A DNA stretch of 64,000 bases from Hordeum vulgare subsp. vulgare (GCF_904849725.1 NC_058521.1:97822244-97886243); one strand, 5' to 3'; shown: positions 33,201 through 44,399, numbered from the stretch's first letter. Notes: generated by a model not told the origin, from the sequence alone. Numbers and translations: made by a program.

Positions 33201-34744
33201 AGTTCAGAAATCTGAGATTGGATATGGTCCCTAGAGGCTATTTGGCTACACTTGAGGTAAGGCCTACTTTGCTTGACAGAATTAGAGAAGCTCAAAAGGA
33301 TGATAAGTATATCGCTGAGATAAAGGAGAATATGCTAAAAGGGAAAGCAAAGGATTTCCAGGAGGATGAACATGGAACCATATGGTTTGAGAAACGTATT
33401 TGTGTACCTCAGGATGCAAATATAAGGAAATTGATTCTTCAGGAGGCGCATGATTCACCTTATTCTATCCACCCAGGTAATACTAAGATGTATTTGGATT
33501 TGAGGGAGAGATTTTGGTGGCCTAGCCTGAAGAGGGAAATTATTAAGTATATTGCAGTATGTGATGTGTGCCAGAGAGTTAAAGCAGAACATCAGAAACC
33601 AACAGGTTTGTTACAACCATTGCCTATACCTGATTGGAAGTGGGATCAGATTGGAATGGATTTCATCACTGGATTACCCAGGACTCGATCAGGTTATGAT
33701 TCTATCTGGGTAGTTGTTGATCGTTTGACTAAAGTCGCTCACTTCATCCCGGTAAATACTACCTATACCAGTGCTAAGCTAGCTAAGATTTATATGTCCA
33801 GAATTGTCTGTCTGCATGGAGTTCCAAAGAAGGTAGTGTCCGATAGAGGTACTCAGTTCACTTCTAAATTTTGGCGTCAGTTGCATGAATCATTGGGTAC
33901 TAGACTGGAGTTCAGTACAGCATTCCATCCACAGACAGATGGGCAGACTGAGAGGGTGAACCAGATATTGGAGGATATGTTGAGAGCTTGTGCTTTGGAC
34001 TACGGGTCCAGTTGGGATGATAATTTACCGTATGCAGAGTTCTCATATAATAACAGTTATCAGGATAGTTTGCAGATGGCACCGTTTGAGTTTCTGTATG
34101 GTAGAAAGTGCAGGACACCATTGATGTGGGATGAGGTTGGAGAGCGTCAGTTCTTTGGACCAGACTTGATTAGAGATGCTGAAGAGAAAGTCAGGTTGGT
34201 TCATGACAGGCTAAAGATAGCACAGTCCAGACAGAAGAGTTATGCCGATGCAAACCGCAAGGAGGTGACATATGAGGTAGGAGACCGTGCATACCTTAGA
34301 GTTTCACCGCTTCGTGGAATTAAGAGGTTTGGAATCAAAGGTAAGTTAGCACCACGCTTTGTGGGGCCTTACAAGATCTTGGAGCGTCGAGGAGAAGTAG
34401 CTTATCAGCTGGAGTTGCCAGAAGCTTTGTCAGGAGTTCATAATGTGTTTCACGTATCCCAGCTGAAGAAGTGTCATGCCGAGATGGCAGATGTTCCTTT
34501 GAGAGATACAGTGCCACTTGAGGCAATTTAGTTGGAGACTGACTTGACGTATGAGGAGAAGCCTGTTAAGATTCTGGAGACAGCAGAGAGGGTTACTCGC
34601 ACCAAGACAATCAGGTTATGCAAAGTTCAGTGGGATCATCATACCGAAGAAGAGGCTACTTGGGAACGAGAGGAGGATCTCAAGAAGGAGCACCCACACC
34701 TATTTGCTAGCCAACCCGGATCTCGAGGGCGAGATTCATCCTAA
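30263..34744 (+). pseudogene. Chromovirus gag-pol polyprotein, one frame with three nonsense codons
   Basis: ATG 30263 (MRPRREPRDGNAG) follows a hydrophobic in-frame leader that is probably not translated. Gag domain at about residues 60-235 (AAAWWDNYL, FEGLNDDL-like), then a His/Asn/Gly-rich stretch (31035-31190), CCHC knuckle CFKCRKMGHYSNAC (about 31240-31280), protease DTGASH (about 31440), RT with FIDD at 32369-32380, RNase H ([18 protein letters not shown]), integrase with H2C2 (CDVCQRVK) and D,D,E ([26 protein letters not shown]), and a chromodomain-like end (34550-34690, PVKILETAERVTR ... KVQWDHH ... ATWE). Stops: TAA 31457, TGA 32591, TAG 34529, all in the same frame. About 1,490 codons. 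Otherwise collinear with an active element, so inactivation looks recent. Confidence 0.9.
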
Positions 34745-34750
34745 GGGGGG
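34743..34750 (+). promoter_or_regulatory. Polypurine tract of the chromovirus
   Basis: AAGGGGGG lies six bases before the 3' LTR start (34757), directly after the stop codon of the polyprotein; it primes plus-strand DNA in this group. Confidence 0.75.
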
Positions 34751-34756
34751 TAGGTT

Positions 34757-36147
34757 TGTAACATCCCAATTTTCCTAAATTCGGATGTTAATAGATCATT
34801 CATATGCATCTCATATTTTTATGCATTATTTGTTCTTCGGAAAATTTTATTCATTTTGCAACTTCGGGCAATTTATTGGAGTGGAGATAATATGACTTCT
34901 CCCGTGTGAAATAAAAAGTTCATGATGTTTAAAATGTCATTTGGAGTTATCGTTTTGGTTTTGCAAATTTTATAATGCCCAAAATTATTTTTAGTTAAGT
35001 TTTTAAATGCTATTTGTGTGGCCTATTGCATTAAAACTATTTTCAAAATATTTGCATTAGGTGGAACTAGGTTTCCTTTAGTATTTATTAGGATGTTTAT
35101 TTTATACTTATATATATATATATCTATATTAGTTTTTAATATATGTATCTATATATACCTATATATATATATATTACTGGGCGGATATGGTATTGCTGGG
35201 TGGTTTCAAGAACATCATGGTTTCTACCCTCTGAATGTAAGTGGAATGCCGCCCAGGTTCAAAAAGATCAAACAGACTTAGTGACTAGTAGCTTCCTTGT
35301 GCGACCACTGGCTATTATGGGCTCTGGCTTAGTTGATCAGTCGTGGAAACCTTACCCGGATGTGCCAGCTGATGTAGCTATGATAGGTGGGATGGGCCTC
35401 CTGTGGGACTAGGTGACTGCTTCTGAAAGACTTCGTCTCAATCTTCGGGTTGGGTCCAGTGGGTATAGCGTACTAACCTCTTCAGAGTGTATAAACTAAT
35501 CATGATTAGCCGTGTCCTCGGTTATGGACAATTTTGAGCAGCTAGGCCATTACAGTTGTTGGATGATCTTGACAGATGACGCACTTAATAAAACTTGATG
35601 GGAAACTTAATAATGGTAATAGGTTGGAGTTGGAGATGCCAATTCAACCATATGTGAGTATTGTAGCAAACTAATTAAAACTTGACTATTAGGTAGCTAT
35701 GAGGATAAAATCAGCTTTCTGCAAAATAACCACCAGCCTTTCTTTTGTTATACTATGCATATACATGTAGGTATGTTATATTTCTTTTCTTGTGTAACTT
35801 GCCAATACATTCAAAATATTGACCTATATGGCTGCAACGTATCATGTTGCAGGATATTCAGACGAGGAGTAAGGTACCGTTAGGGTCGCGAGTCTTCACT
35901 CAACATCGCTAGTGGGCTATGATGGGACTCATCGTTATTATTCTGCTACTTTTCCGCTGTTTATTAGAATAAAGCTAGCTAAGTTCTATGCAGATTGTTA
36001 TATTTTATAAATTCTGGATCATACGTTATTATAATTGATGCACTTGCTATTCTGGTTTTCATCTATACTGTGTGTGCTAGCAAGTCGATCCAGGGACTAG
36101 CACGGTAAAGCACAGAGACTCAAATCCTTCGAGGTTTGGTCGTTACA
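34757..36147 (+). repeat. 3' LTR of the chromovirus (internally deleted)
   Basis: 1,391 bp. Positions 34757 to about 35176 match the first 420 bp of the 5' LTR, and 35177-36147 match its last 972 bp. The missing middle starts within a TA run and resumes at CTGGGCGG. Confidence 0.85.
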
Positions 36148-36234
36148 CCTGCATGCCCTATTATTCTTGGTAGACCTTTCCTAAGGACTATCAGTGCTAT
36201 CATCGATATGAAGGAAGGGAATATTAGATTTTAA
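36148..36234 (+). pseudogene. gag-protease of the Athila-type element, 3' end
   Basis: The frame resumes after the second CCTGC: PACPIILGRPFLRTISAII, then MKEGNIRF, the normal C-terminal part of the protease (ILGRPFL is the family's conserved segment). TAA lies at 36232-36234. The same frame stays open for a further 36 codons to TGA 36343-36345 (FPLRKGMEHFPRKK), so the TAA may be a mutation. Confidence 0.75.
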
Positions 36235-36370
36235 TTTCCTTTAAGGAAGGGCATGGAACACTTTCCTAGAAAGAAAATAAGATTGCCTTATGAATCCATG
36301 ATGAGGGCCACTTATGGTTTGAGCACCAAAGACGACGATACGTGATTCTATCGCTTTTATGCCTAGCTAA

Positions 36371-36410
36371 GGGCGTTAAACAATAGCGCTTGTTGGGAGG
36401 CAACCCAATG
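36371..36410 (+). promoter_or_regulatory. Conserved stem-loop after the gag-pro ORF
   Basis: TTGGG (36393-36397) pairs with CCCAA (36404-36408). The 40-bp block is nearly identical to 5562-5600 inverted. Function unknown. Confidence 0.45.
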
Positions 36411-36984
36411 AATTAATATTTTTCTTTCTGTTTTGTTGCGTCCACACCATCATAATTCTGTTGTGATTGTGTTTTTAGTGTTTGGGCGAAGCAAAACCTT
36501 TATGACTAGTCTTGGTATTGGTTGTTTGATCCTGCTGGAAAAAGACAAAAACTTTCCGCTCACGAAATGATTTTTCATTGTTATTTAGAAACAGATTTTG
36601 AGTTGATTCTTTTTGCTGCTGGTTGATATGCCTTTTTCACATGCTGTCGTAATTCGTCAGATCTTTGAGGTATCAGAAGTATACAAAGTATACAGATTGC
36701 TACAGACTAGTCTGTTTTTGACATATTCTGTTTTTGTTGAGTTGGCTGCTTGTTTTGATGAAACTATAGTTAGCATCGGGGGGTACTAGCCATGGAAAAG
36801 TGAGAATACAATAGCCCAACACCAATATAGATGGAATTAAAGTTTTCTACAGTACCAACAGAAGTGGTAGTTTGTTTTCTTGTGCTAATGTTATCACGAG
36901 TTTCTGGTTAAGTTTTGTGTTGTGAAGTTTTCAAGTTTTGGGTGATGTTCTCGTGGACAAAGAGATAAGGAGTGGAAAGAGCTC

Positions 36985-37070
36985 AAGCTTGGGGATTCCC
37001 AAGGCATCCCAAGCCAAATTCAAGGACACCAAAAAGCCTAAGCTTGGGGATGCCCCGGGAAGGCATCCCC
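36985..37070 (+). repeat. Internal polypurine-tract-like hairpins
   Basis: AAGCTTGGGGATTCCC (36985-37000) and AAGCTTGGGGATGCCCC (37040-37056) repeat the wording of the true polypurine tract at 39009-39022. In the second, GGGGATGCC (37046-37054) and GGCATCCCC (37062-37070) form a perfect 9-bp stem with a 7-base loop. Confidence 0.65.
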
Positions 37071-39023
37071 TCTTTCGTCTTCAATCCATCGGTCACATTA
37101 CTTGGAGCTATATTTTTATTCACCACATGATATGTGTTTTGCTTGGAGCGTCTTGTATCTTAGGAGTCTTTTCTTTTTTGTTGTGTCACAATCATCCTTG
37201 CTGCACACCTTTTTGAGATAGAGAGACATGCACTCATCGTGATTTTGCTAGAATGCTCATAGTGCTTCACTTATATCTTTTGAGCTAGATACTTTTGCTC
37301 TATGTGCTTCACATATATATTTTAGAGCACGGCGGTGCGTGACTTGGTAGTTGTCTTATCCTATGAAAGTAGTCCCAAATGTGATAGGTACCCAAAGAGG
37401 ATGCAAAAACCTCCATCTTCATGTGCATTGAGTAGAAAGAGAAGTCTTGATTCCTCTCAATTAGTTTTGAGACGTGGATTCGGTAATATTAAGAGCTACA
37501 TTAGTAGGGTGTTGTGAATCTAGAAGTACTTGTGTTGAAGTTAGTGATTCCCGTAGCATGCACGTATGGTGAACCGCTATGTTAGGAAGTCGGATCATAA
37601 TTGATCTATTGATTGTCATCCTTTGTGTTGAGGTCGGGATCGCGCGATGGTTAATACCTACCAACCCTTCCCCTAGGAGTATGCGTTTAGCACTTTGTTT
37701 CGATTACTAATAAAAACTTCTGCAACAAGTATGTGAGTTCTTCATGAATAATGTGAGTCCATGGTATAGATGCACTTTCACCTTCCACCATTGCTAGCCT
37801 CTCTACTGCCGCTCAATTCTCACTGGTACACAAACCCACCATATGCCTTCCTCAAAACAGCCACCATACCTACCTACTATGGCATTTTCATAGCCATTCC
37901 GAGATATATTGCCATGCAACTCCCACCGTTCCGTCTCATGACTTGTGCCATCACTCTCATATTTCCATTGCATGATCATGAGATAGCTAGCGAGATGTTT
38001 CAACGTCATACGCCATGCTAAATCATTGCACATCCCGATACACTGCCGGAGGCATTTCCTATAGAGTCATTATCATTTTGAGCTCTGAAGCTGTGAGTAA
38101 ATAAAAGTGTGATGATCATCATTATTAGAGCATTGTCCCATGTGAGGAAAAAAGAGAGGCCAAAGAGCCCAAAAATAAAAAAAATGAGAAAAGAAAAAAA
38201 GAGAGGCCAAGAGCCCAAATAAATAAAAGAGAGAAAAAGAGAGAAGGGACAATGCTACTATCTTTTCCACACTTGTTCCTCATAATAGCACCATGTTCTT
38301 CATGATTGAGAGCTTCTTGCTTTGTCACTACCATATGCTAGAGGGAATCTTCATTATATAACTTGGCTTGTATATTCCAATGATGGGCTTCCTCAAATTG
38401 CCCTAGGTCTTCATGAGCAAGAAAGTTGGATGCACAGCCACTAGTTCTCCTTTTGAGGTTTCACATACTTATAGCTCTAGTGCATCTCTTGTATGGCAAT
38501 CCCTACTCATTCACATTGATATCTATTAATGGGCATCTCCATAGCCCTTTGATACGCCAAGTCAATGTGACCATCTCCTCCTTTTTGTCTCACAACCACC
38601 ACCACACTCTATTCCACCTATAGTGCTATATCCATGGCTCACGCTCATGTATTGCGTGATAGTTATAAAAAGTTTGAGAAAGTAAGAGTGCGAAAACAAT
38701 TACTTGGCCAATACCGGGCTTGTACATGATTTACATTAGTTGTGTGAGGATGATGGAGCATAGCCAGACTATATGATTTTGTAGGGATAACTTTCCTTGG
38801 CCTTGTTATTTTGAAAGTTCATGATTACCTTTCTAGTTTGCTTGAAGTATTATTGTTTTCATGTCAATAGCAAACTATTGTTTCGAATCTTACGGATCTG
38901 AACATTCATGTCACGTGAAAGAAGTTGCAAAGGACAACTATGCTAGGAAGCATTCCACATCAAAAATTCATTCTTTATCCCTTCCCTACTCGACGACGAG
39001 CAGGAGTTAAGCTTGGGGATGCT

Positions 39024-40538
39024 TGATACGTCTCCAACGTATCTATAATTTTTGATGGTTTCGTGCTATTATCTTGTCAAACTTTGGATGTTTTCTACGC
39101 CTTTTATATTTTTTTTGGGACTAACTTATTAACTCAGCGCCAAGTGCCAGTTCCTGTTTTTTCCATGTTTTTGACCCCTTTCAGAGGAGATTTTGAAACA
39201 GAGTCCAAACGGAATAAAATCCCCGAAAAGATTTTTTTCCGTAACGGAAGAAGATTAGGAGACTTGAGGACCAAGGCAGGGGAGCCCCAGGGGCCCCACA
39301 AGCCCCCATCCCGCGGCCAGGGGGGAGGCCACGGCCCTCAGGCTTTTGGCCCCCCTGGACCTCCTATGCCCTAGATCATCGAAAGTACTTTTCCGCCGCT
39401 GCAAGCTTCTGTCTCCGCAAGATCCCATCTGGGGCACGCTCTGGTGCCCTGCCGGAGGGGGGATTCAGATACGGAGGGCTTCTTCATCAACACCATGACC
39501 TCTCCGATGATGCGTGAGTAGTTCACCATAGTCCTACGGGTCCATAGCTAGTAACTAGATGGCTTCTTCTCTCTCTTGGATCTTCAATACAAAGTTCTCC
39601 ATGATCTTCATGGATATGTATCCGATGTAATCTTCTTTTGCAGTGTGTTTGTCGAGATCCGATGAAGTGTGGATTTATGATCAGATTATCTATGAATCTT
39701 ATTTGAGTTTCTTCTGATCTCTCTTATGCATGATTTCATATCCTTGTAATTCTCTTTGAGTTGTGGATTTTGTTTGGCCAACTAGATCTATGATTCTTGC
39801 AATGGGAGAAGTGCTTGGTTTTGGGTTCATACCGTGCAGTGACCTCACCCAGTGACAGAAGGGGTAGTGAGGCACGCATTGTCTTGTTGCCATCAAGGGT
39901 AAAAAGATGGGGTTTTCACCATTGGTTTGAGATTATCCCTCTACATCATGTCATCTTGCTTAAGGCGTTACTCTGTTCGTCATGAACTCAATACACTAGA
40001 TGCATGCTGGATAGCGGTCGATGTGTGGAGTAATAGTAGTAGATGCAGAAAGTATCGGTCTACTTGTCTCGGACGTGATGCCTATATGTATGATCATTGC
40101 CTTAGATATCGCCATGATTTTGCGCGGTTCTATCAATTGCTCGACAATAATTTGTCCACCCACCGTGATATTTGCTATTTTGAGAGAAGCCTCTAGTGAA
40201 CACTATGGCCCCCGGGTCTACTCCACACCATATTTTCAGCCTGACACCTTTTACTTCATTGCACTTTCCGCCTTCAGATCTCACTTTGCAAACAATCTTG
40301 AAGGGATTGACTACCCCTTTGAAGCGTTGGGTGCAAGCTCGTTTGTGTTTGCGCAGGTACTCTGGACTTGACGAGACCCTCCTACTGGATCGATACCTTG
40401 GTTCTCAAACTGAGGGAAATACTTACTGCTCCTCTGCTGCATCACCCTTTCCTCTTCAAGGGAAAAACCGACACAAACAAGAGAAGTAGCAAGAAGAATT
40501 CCTGGCGTTGCCGGGGAAAGACTTTTGTTGCCGTAGCA
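39024..40538 (+). repeat. 3' LTR of the gag-pro element
   Basis: 1,515 bp, TGATACGTCTCC ... CCGTAGCA, followed by target duplication GGGGC (40539-40543). Compared with the 5' LTR it lacks about 45-50 bp around 39372, which in the 5' LTR hold the TATATATT promoter candidate. Confidence 0.85.
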
Positions 40539-40543
40539 GGGGC

Positions 40544-40917
40544 CCACTCACACGGGAGTGAGCCCAGTAGCCTTGGGGTGGTGCACCAGACCTTAGTGGG
40601 CTGGTGGAGCCAGCCCAAGAGGGCTATGGCGCCACAAGTGAAAAAACCAAAGGAAAGAAAGAAAAAAAAGGAAAGAGGGAGGTGGGAAGGAAGAGGAGGA
40701 CTCCTCCTTCCCAAAACGAATTGGAGAAGGAGTCCTCCTCTCCACTTCTGCCGGCGCACCCTTGCGGCCCTTGTGCCCCAAGGCTAGCCCCTCCCTTCCT
40801 CCTATATATACTGGTGGTTTTAGAGTTTTTGAGACACAACTTTGCCACGTGCAACTCAAACTTATTCCACCTAGTTTTGCTTCTAGATTGGATTTCTGCT
40901 GAGCTCGGGCGGAGCCC
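40544..40917 (+). repeat. Angela 5' LTR, piece 2
   Basis: Continues piece 1 after the insertion. TATATATA at 40803-40810 is the LTR promoter. It ends at the next insertion site; AGCCC (40913-40917) is the target duplication of the minus-strand Athila element. Confidence 0.8.
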
Positions 40918-42447
40918 CAATGACCCACAAGTATAGGGGATCAATTGTAGTCCTTTCGATAAGTAAGAGTGTCGAACCCAACGAGGAGCAGAAGGCTCTC
41001 ATAAACGGTTTTCAGCAAGGTAATAACTGCAAGCACTGAAAGTAGCGGTAACAAGTGATGGTGTAGTGAGGTGAAACGTAGCAAGCGAAAAGTAACAAGT
41101 AACAAGTAGTAGCAACGGTGCAGCAAAGTGGCCCAATCCCTTTTGTAGCAAGGGACAAGCCTGAACAAAGTCTTATAAGAGGAAAAACGCTCCCGAGGAC
41201 ACACGGTAATTTCTGTCATGCTAGTTTCATCATGTTCATATGATTCACGTTCGTTACTTTGATAGTTTGATATGTGGGTGGACCGGCGCTTGGGTACCCC
41301 CCTTACTTGGACAAGCATCCCACTTATGATTAACCCCTCTCGCGAGCATCCGCAACTACGAAAGAAGAATTAAGACAACGTGTAACCATAGCATTAAACT
41401 AGTGGATCCAAATCAGCCCCTTACGAAGCAACACATAGTCTAGGGTTTAAGCTTCTGTCACTCTAGCAATCCGTCATCTACTTACTACTCCCCAATGCCT
41501 TCCTCTAGGCCCAAAGATGGTGAAGTTTTATGTAGTCAACTTTCACATAACACCACTAGAGGAAAAGACAACATACAACATATCAAAATACCGAACGAAT
41601 ACCAAATTCACATGACTATTATCAGCATGACTTATCCCATGTCCTCAGGAACAAAAGTAACTACTCACAAAGCATAATCATAATCATGATCAGAGGTGTA
41701 ATGAGCAACATCAAGGATCTGAACATAAACTCTTCCACCAAGTAATCCAACTAGCATCAAATACAAAGAGTAATCAACACTACTAGCAACCTTACAAGCA
41801 CCAATCAGTGTCGCGAGAAGAAGATTGGTTACAAGAGATGAACTAAGGTTTGGAGAGGAGATGGTGCTGATGAAGATGTTGATGGAGACGACTCCCCTCT
41901 GACGAGAGGAGTGTTGGTGATGACGATAGCGATGATTTCCCCCTCCGGGAGGGAAGTTTCCCTGGCAGGATCGTCCTGCTAGAGCTCTAGATTGGTTCTG
42001 CTCAAGTTCCGCCTCGTGGCGGTGGAGAATCCACAATAAAGCTCCACCCTGATTTTTCCGGACGAAACCCTTCATATAGCAAAAGAGGGGGGCCAGTGGG
42101 CCAACAGGGTGCCCACAAGCCCTGTTGCCGCGGCCAGGGGGGTAGGCCGCGGCCACCAGGCTTGTGTGCCCCTGGCAGCTCCCCTCTGGCACTTCTTTCG
42201 CCCAATATTTTTTATATATTCCCAAAAAATTCCACATTGATTTTCAGGGCATTCGGAGTTGCATAGAATAGAGGACTAAGACTTGCTCCTATTCCAGTCC
42301 AAAATTCCAGCTGCCGGTATTCTCCCTCTTCAAATTAACCTTGCAAAATAAGAGAGAAAAGGCATAAGGATGATACCACAAAGTAGAATAAGAGTCCATA
42401 ATGCGATAAATATCAACATGAAAACATGATGCAAAATGGACGTATCA
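40918..42447 (-). repeat. 3' LTR of the Athila element
   Basis: Read on the minus strand from 42447: TGATACGTCCATTTTGCATC. About 1,530 bp. Collinear with 49562-51073. Contains a TATATAAA-type box near 42210 (minus). It has one extra about 19-bp unit near 42130 compared with the other LTR, next to repeated GCCGCGGCC. Confidence 0.8.
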
Positions 42448-43982
42448 ACTCCCCCAAGCTTAGACATCGCTTGTCCTCAAGCGAAAACCAAGATCCATAA
42501 ACATGTCCACATGCTTAGGGATGAAGGTGTCGATAAAACATAATATGGACATGAGGGCATCATGATCACACATAGAACAACAATACATCATAAAGATTCT
42601 TATGGTAAAGTAACAATTCCTTCACAAAGCAAAGTATGAAACAACAACCTTACCGAGAAGTAGCCAACAACAGTCCATAGTCATTGAAGCAATTGCAATT
42701 TATCATATCATCAGAAAGAGTCAAATAAGAGCTTGTAAAGCAAAGCCACATACTCAATCATCTCTTTTATTTTCCACAACTGTTACAACTCACATGGTAC
42801 TCATGGTATCAAAGTTTCAGTTGGACACAGAGAAAGATAGGGGCTTATAATTTTGCCTCCTAACCATTTACCTCAAGGGTAAAGTCAACAACAATAAAGC
42901 ATAAGTACTCATCTCCAAGTTGATATATGAATATAGATCTTTCCCTAGCATATGACGGTAGCCAAGATAAAGGCAAAATAAGAAATTGGTGATGATCACC
43001 ATGACTCTTACAAGGGCAAAAAGTAAAGGTACAAGATAGGCCCTTCGCAGAGGGAAGCAGAGGTTGTCATGCGCTTTTGAGGTTTGGATGCGTGTCCTCT
43101 TAGTGCGGAGGAACGTCACTTTATATTGCCTCCTGTGATAATGAACTTTATTATGTAGTCTTTCGCTTTTATGTCTTCCCCATCACAGGTTCGTATAAAG
43201 CTTATTTTCCACACACTAATAGATCAAACATATTAGAGAGCAATTTTTATTGCTTGCACCGATGACAACTTACTTGAGGGATCTTATTCAATCCATAGGT
43301 AGGTATGGTGGACACTCATGGCAAGACTGGTTTGAAGGTTATGGATGCACAAGTAGTATCTCTACTTGGTGCGGGAGTTTCGGCTAACATGAGCTGGAAG
43401 CAATCGTCACATGCTAAGGGATCTCTAATCATATAACATTGTTTGGAATCAAGCAAACACAATTCATTATGTTGTCTTCCTTGTCCAACATCTACTTCTA
43501 AGCATGAAATAGTTTGGTGAGTGCTCACAATTATAGAAAGTGTCTAAGATGGTATATTTATATGTGAACCTCTCTTTCCTTATTACTTCTTATTAATTGC
43601 AACAATGACTCGGGTCTATGTTGGTCTATTCTCAACAAGTTTCAATCATCATACTTGTTATATGTGAAGTTATCACTTTCCATAAGATCATCTCATGATC
43701 TTTCATGCTATCGTTCTTTTCATACTTTTTATCACGGCACAAAGCAAAGCCCTTGACTAAGATACTCTTTATTATATAGCTCGCAAGCTCGAATACATCG
43801 GGGGAGACACAAGGAAAAATATTCAAACCCAACACTAAAGACTTATTCCACTAAGAGAAGAAAGTAAAACTGAAAAAGAAAGAACTGAAACAAAGGTAAA
43901 AGCAAAAGATATAAAGGTGATACGATACCAGGGCAACTCCCCCAAGCTTGGCATAAGCCAAGGGAGTTGCCCATACCAATGC
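42448..43982 (-). other. Non-coding 3' region of the Athila element, with polypurine tract
   Basis: The polypurine tract on the minus strand is AAGCTTGGGGGAGT (42448-42461), abutting the LTR. No gene is seen up to the accessory ORF. A strong hairpin with a second polypurine-like copy lies at 43931-43972. Confidence 0.65.
43931..43972. repeat. Perfect 11-bp inverted repeat with polypurine-like sequence
   Basis: GGGCAACTCCC (43931-43941) and GGGAGTTGCCC (43962-43972) are exact complements with a 20-base spacer. Minus-strand text across the left arm is AAGCTTGGGGGAGTTGCCC, which repeats the element's polypurine tract wording. It lies just past the accessory ORF's end. Confidence 0.7.
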
Positions 43983-44399
43983 TTAGTTGTCTTCCTTTGG
44001 TGGTGATGGTGGTGGAGTGGTTGAAGCAGTCTTGAGCTTGTCCAATTTCCACTTGAGCATAAAGTTCTGCTCCCTCAGATCGTCATTTTCCTCCTCAAGC
44101 TTCAACACTCTATGGCCAAGTTCCTGCTTACTCTCCTACAAGAAACGAGAAGGAATAAACAAGGTCTTAGGCTTCTTCCTTTGGTCAGGGAGGCTTGACT
44201 TCTTGAACTCCACATGAGTGCGTCCAGGTTGAGGTAGAGGAGCCTCCTCTTCATCAGAACTCGTTTGTTCCTTCCCCTTGGGATCATAGTCCTCTTCCTC
44301 GTCAGTGGTCCAGCCATATGGTTCCAAGTCCCCATAGACCTTGGGGTTAGCAAGGTAATCAGCCACATAGCTCTCCCCCTCTGAATCATGAGAAGACAT
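43983..44399 (-). pseudogene. Accessory ORF downstream of pol, unknown function
   Basis: ATG 44399 starts MSSHDSEGESYVADYLANPK. The frame stays open to a TAG at 44136-44138 and then continues in frame to TAA 43983-43985, about 138 codons. The first half is acidic (TTDEEEDYD, SSDEEEAPLP), the middle basic (FKKSSLPDQRKKPK), and the C-terminal part a heptad-like, coiled-coil-compatible helix (LEEENDDLREQNFMLKWKLD). No membrane segment or signal peptide is seen, so it does not look like a classic env. From memory it recurs in this family. The position, between integrase and the 3' LTR, suggests it is read from a separate or spliced message, but this is an inference. Confidence 0.55.

Larger units (their letters stand above)
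26952..36147 (+). mobile_element. Tekay/Del-like chromovirus (Ty3-gypsy), nearly complete
   Basis: 9,196 bp, ended TGTAACATCCC ... GTTACA, with a perfect target duplication CCTGC (26947-26951 and 36148-36152) inside the host's protease gene. Order: 5' LTR (2,837 bp), initiator-Met primer-binding site, gag, protease, RT, RNase H, integrase, chromodomain, polypurine tract, 3' LTR (1,391 bp). RT before integrase shows Ty3-gypsy; the C-terminal chromodomain shows a chromovirus. It is the youngest layer. By eye, the aligned LTR parts differ at roughly two dozen of about 1,390 positions. Confidence 0.9.
36235..39023 (+). other. 3' non-coding region of the gag-pro element
   Basis: No RT, integrase or other gene. 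In order: conserved stem-loop (36371-36410), two polypurine-like hairpins (36985-37070), decayed tandem units (about 37255-37330), purine/pyrimidine tracts (about 38130-38250) and the polypurine tract (AAGCTTGGGGATGC, 39009-39022). The order mirrors 2829-5668. Confidence 0.7.
23282..40538 (+). mobile_element. Non-autonomous gag-pro Athila-type element (Sabrina/WHAM-like)
   Basis: Two LTRs (23282-24836 and 39024-40538) are flanked by a perfect 5-bp target duplication, GGGGC. In order: LTR, tRNA-Asp primer-binding site, gag, protease, a long non-coding region with stem-loop and polypurine copies, polypurine tract, LTR. Without the chromovirus inserted at 26952-36147 the element is about 8.1 kb. 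There is no RT, RNase H or integrase anywhere between protease and the 3' LTR, so it would have needed enzymes in trans. Clade by gag and protease type: Athila. The family name is from memory. Confidence 0.85.
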
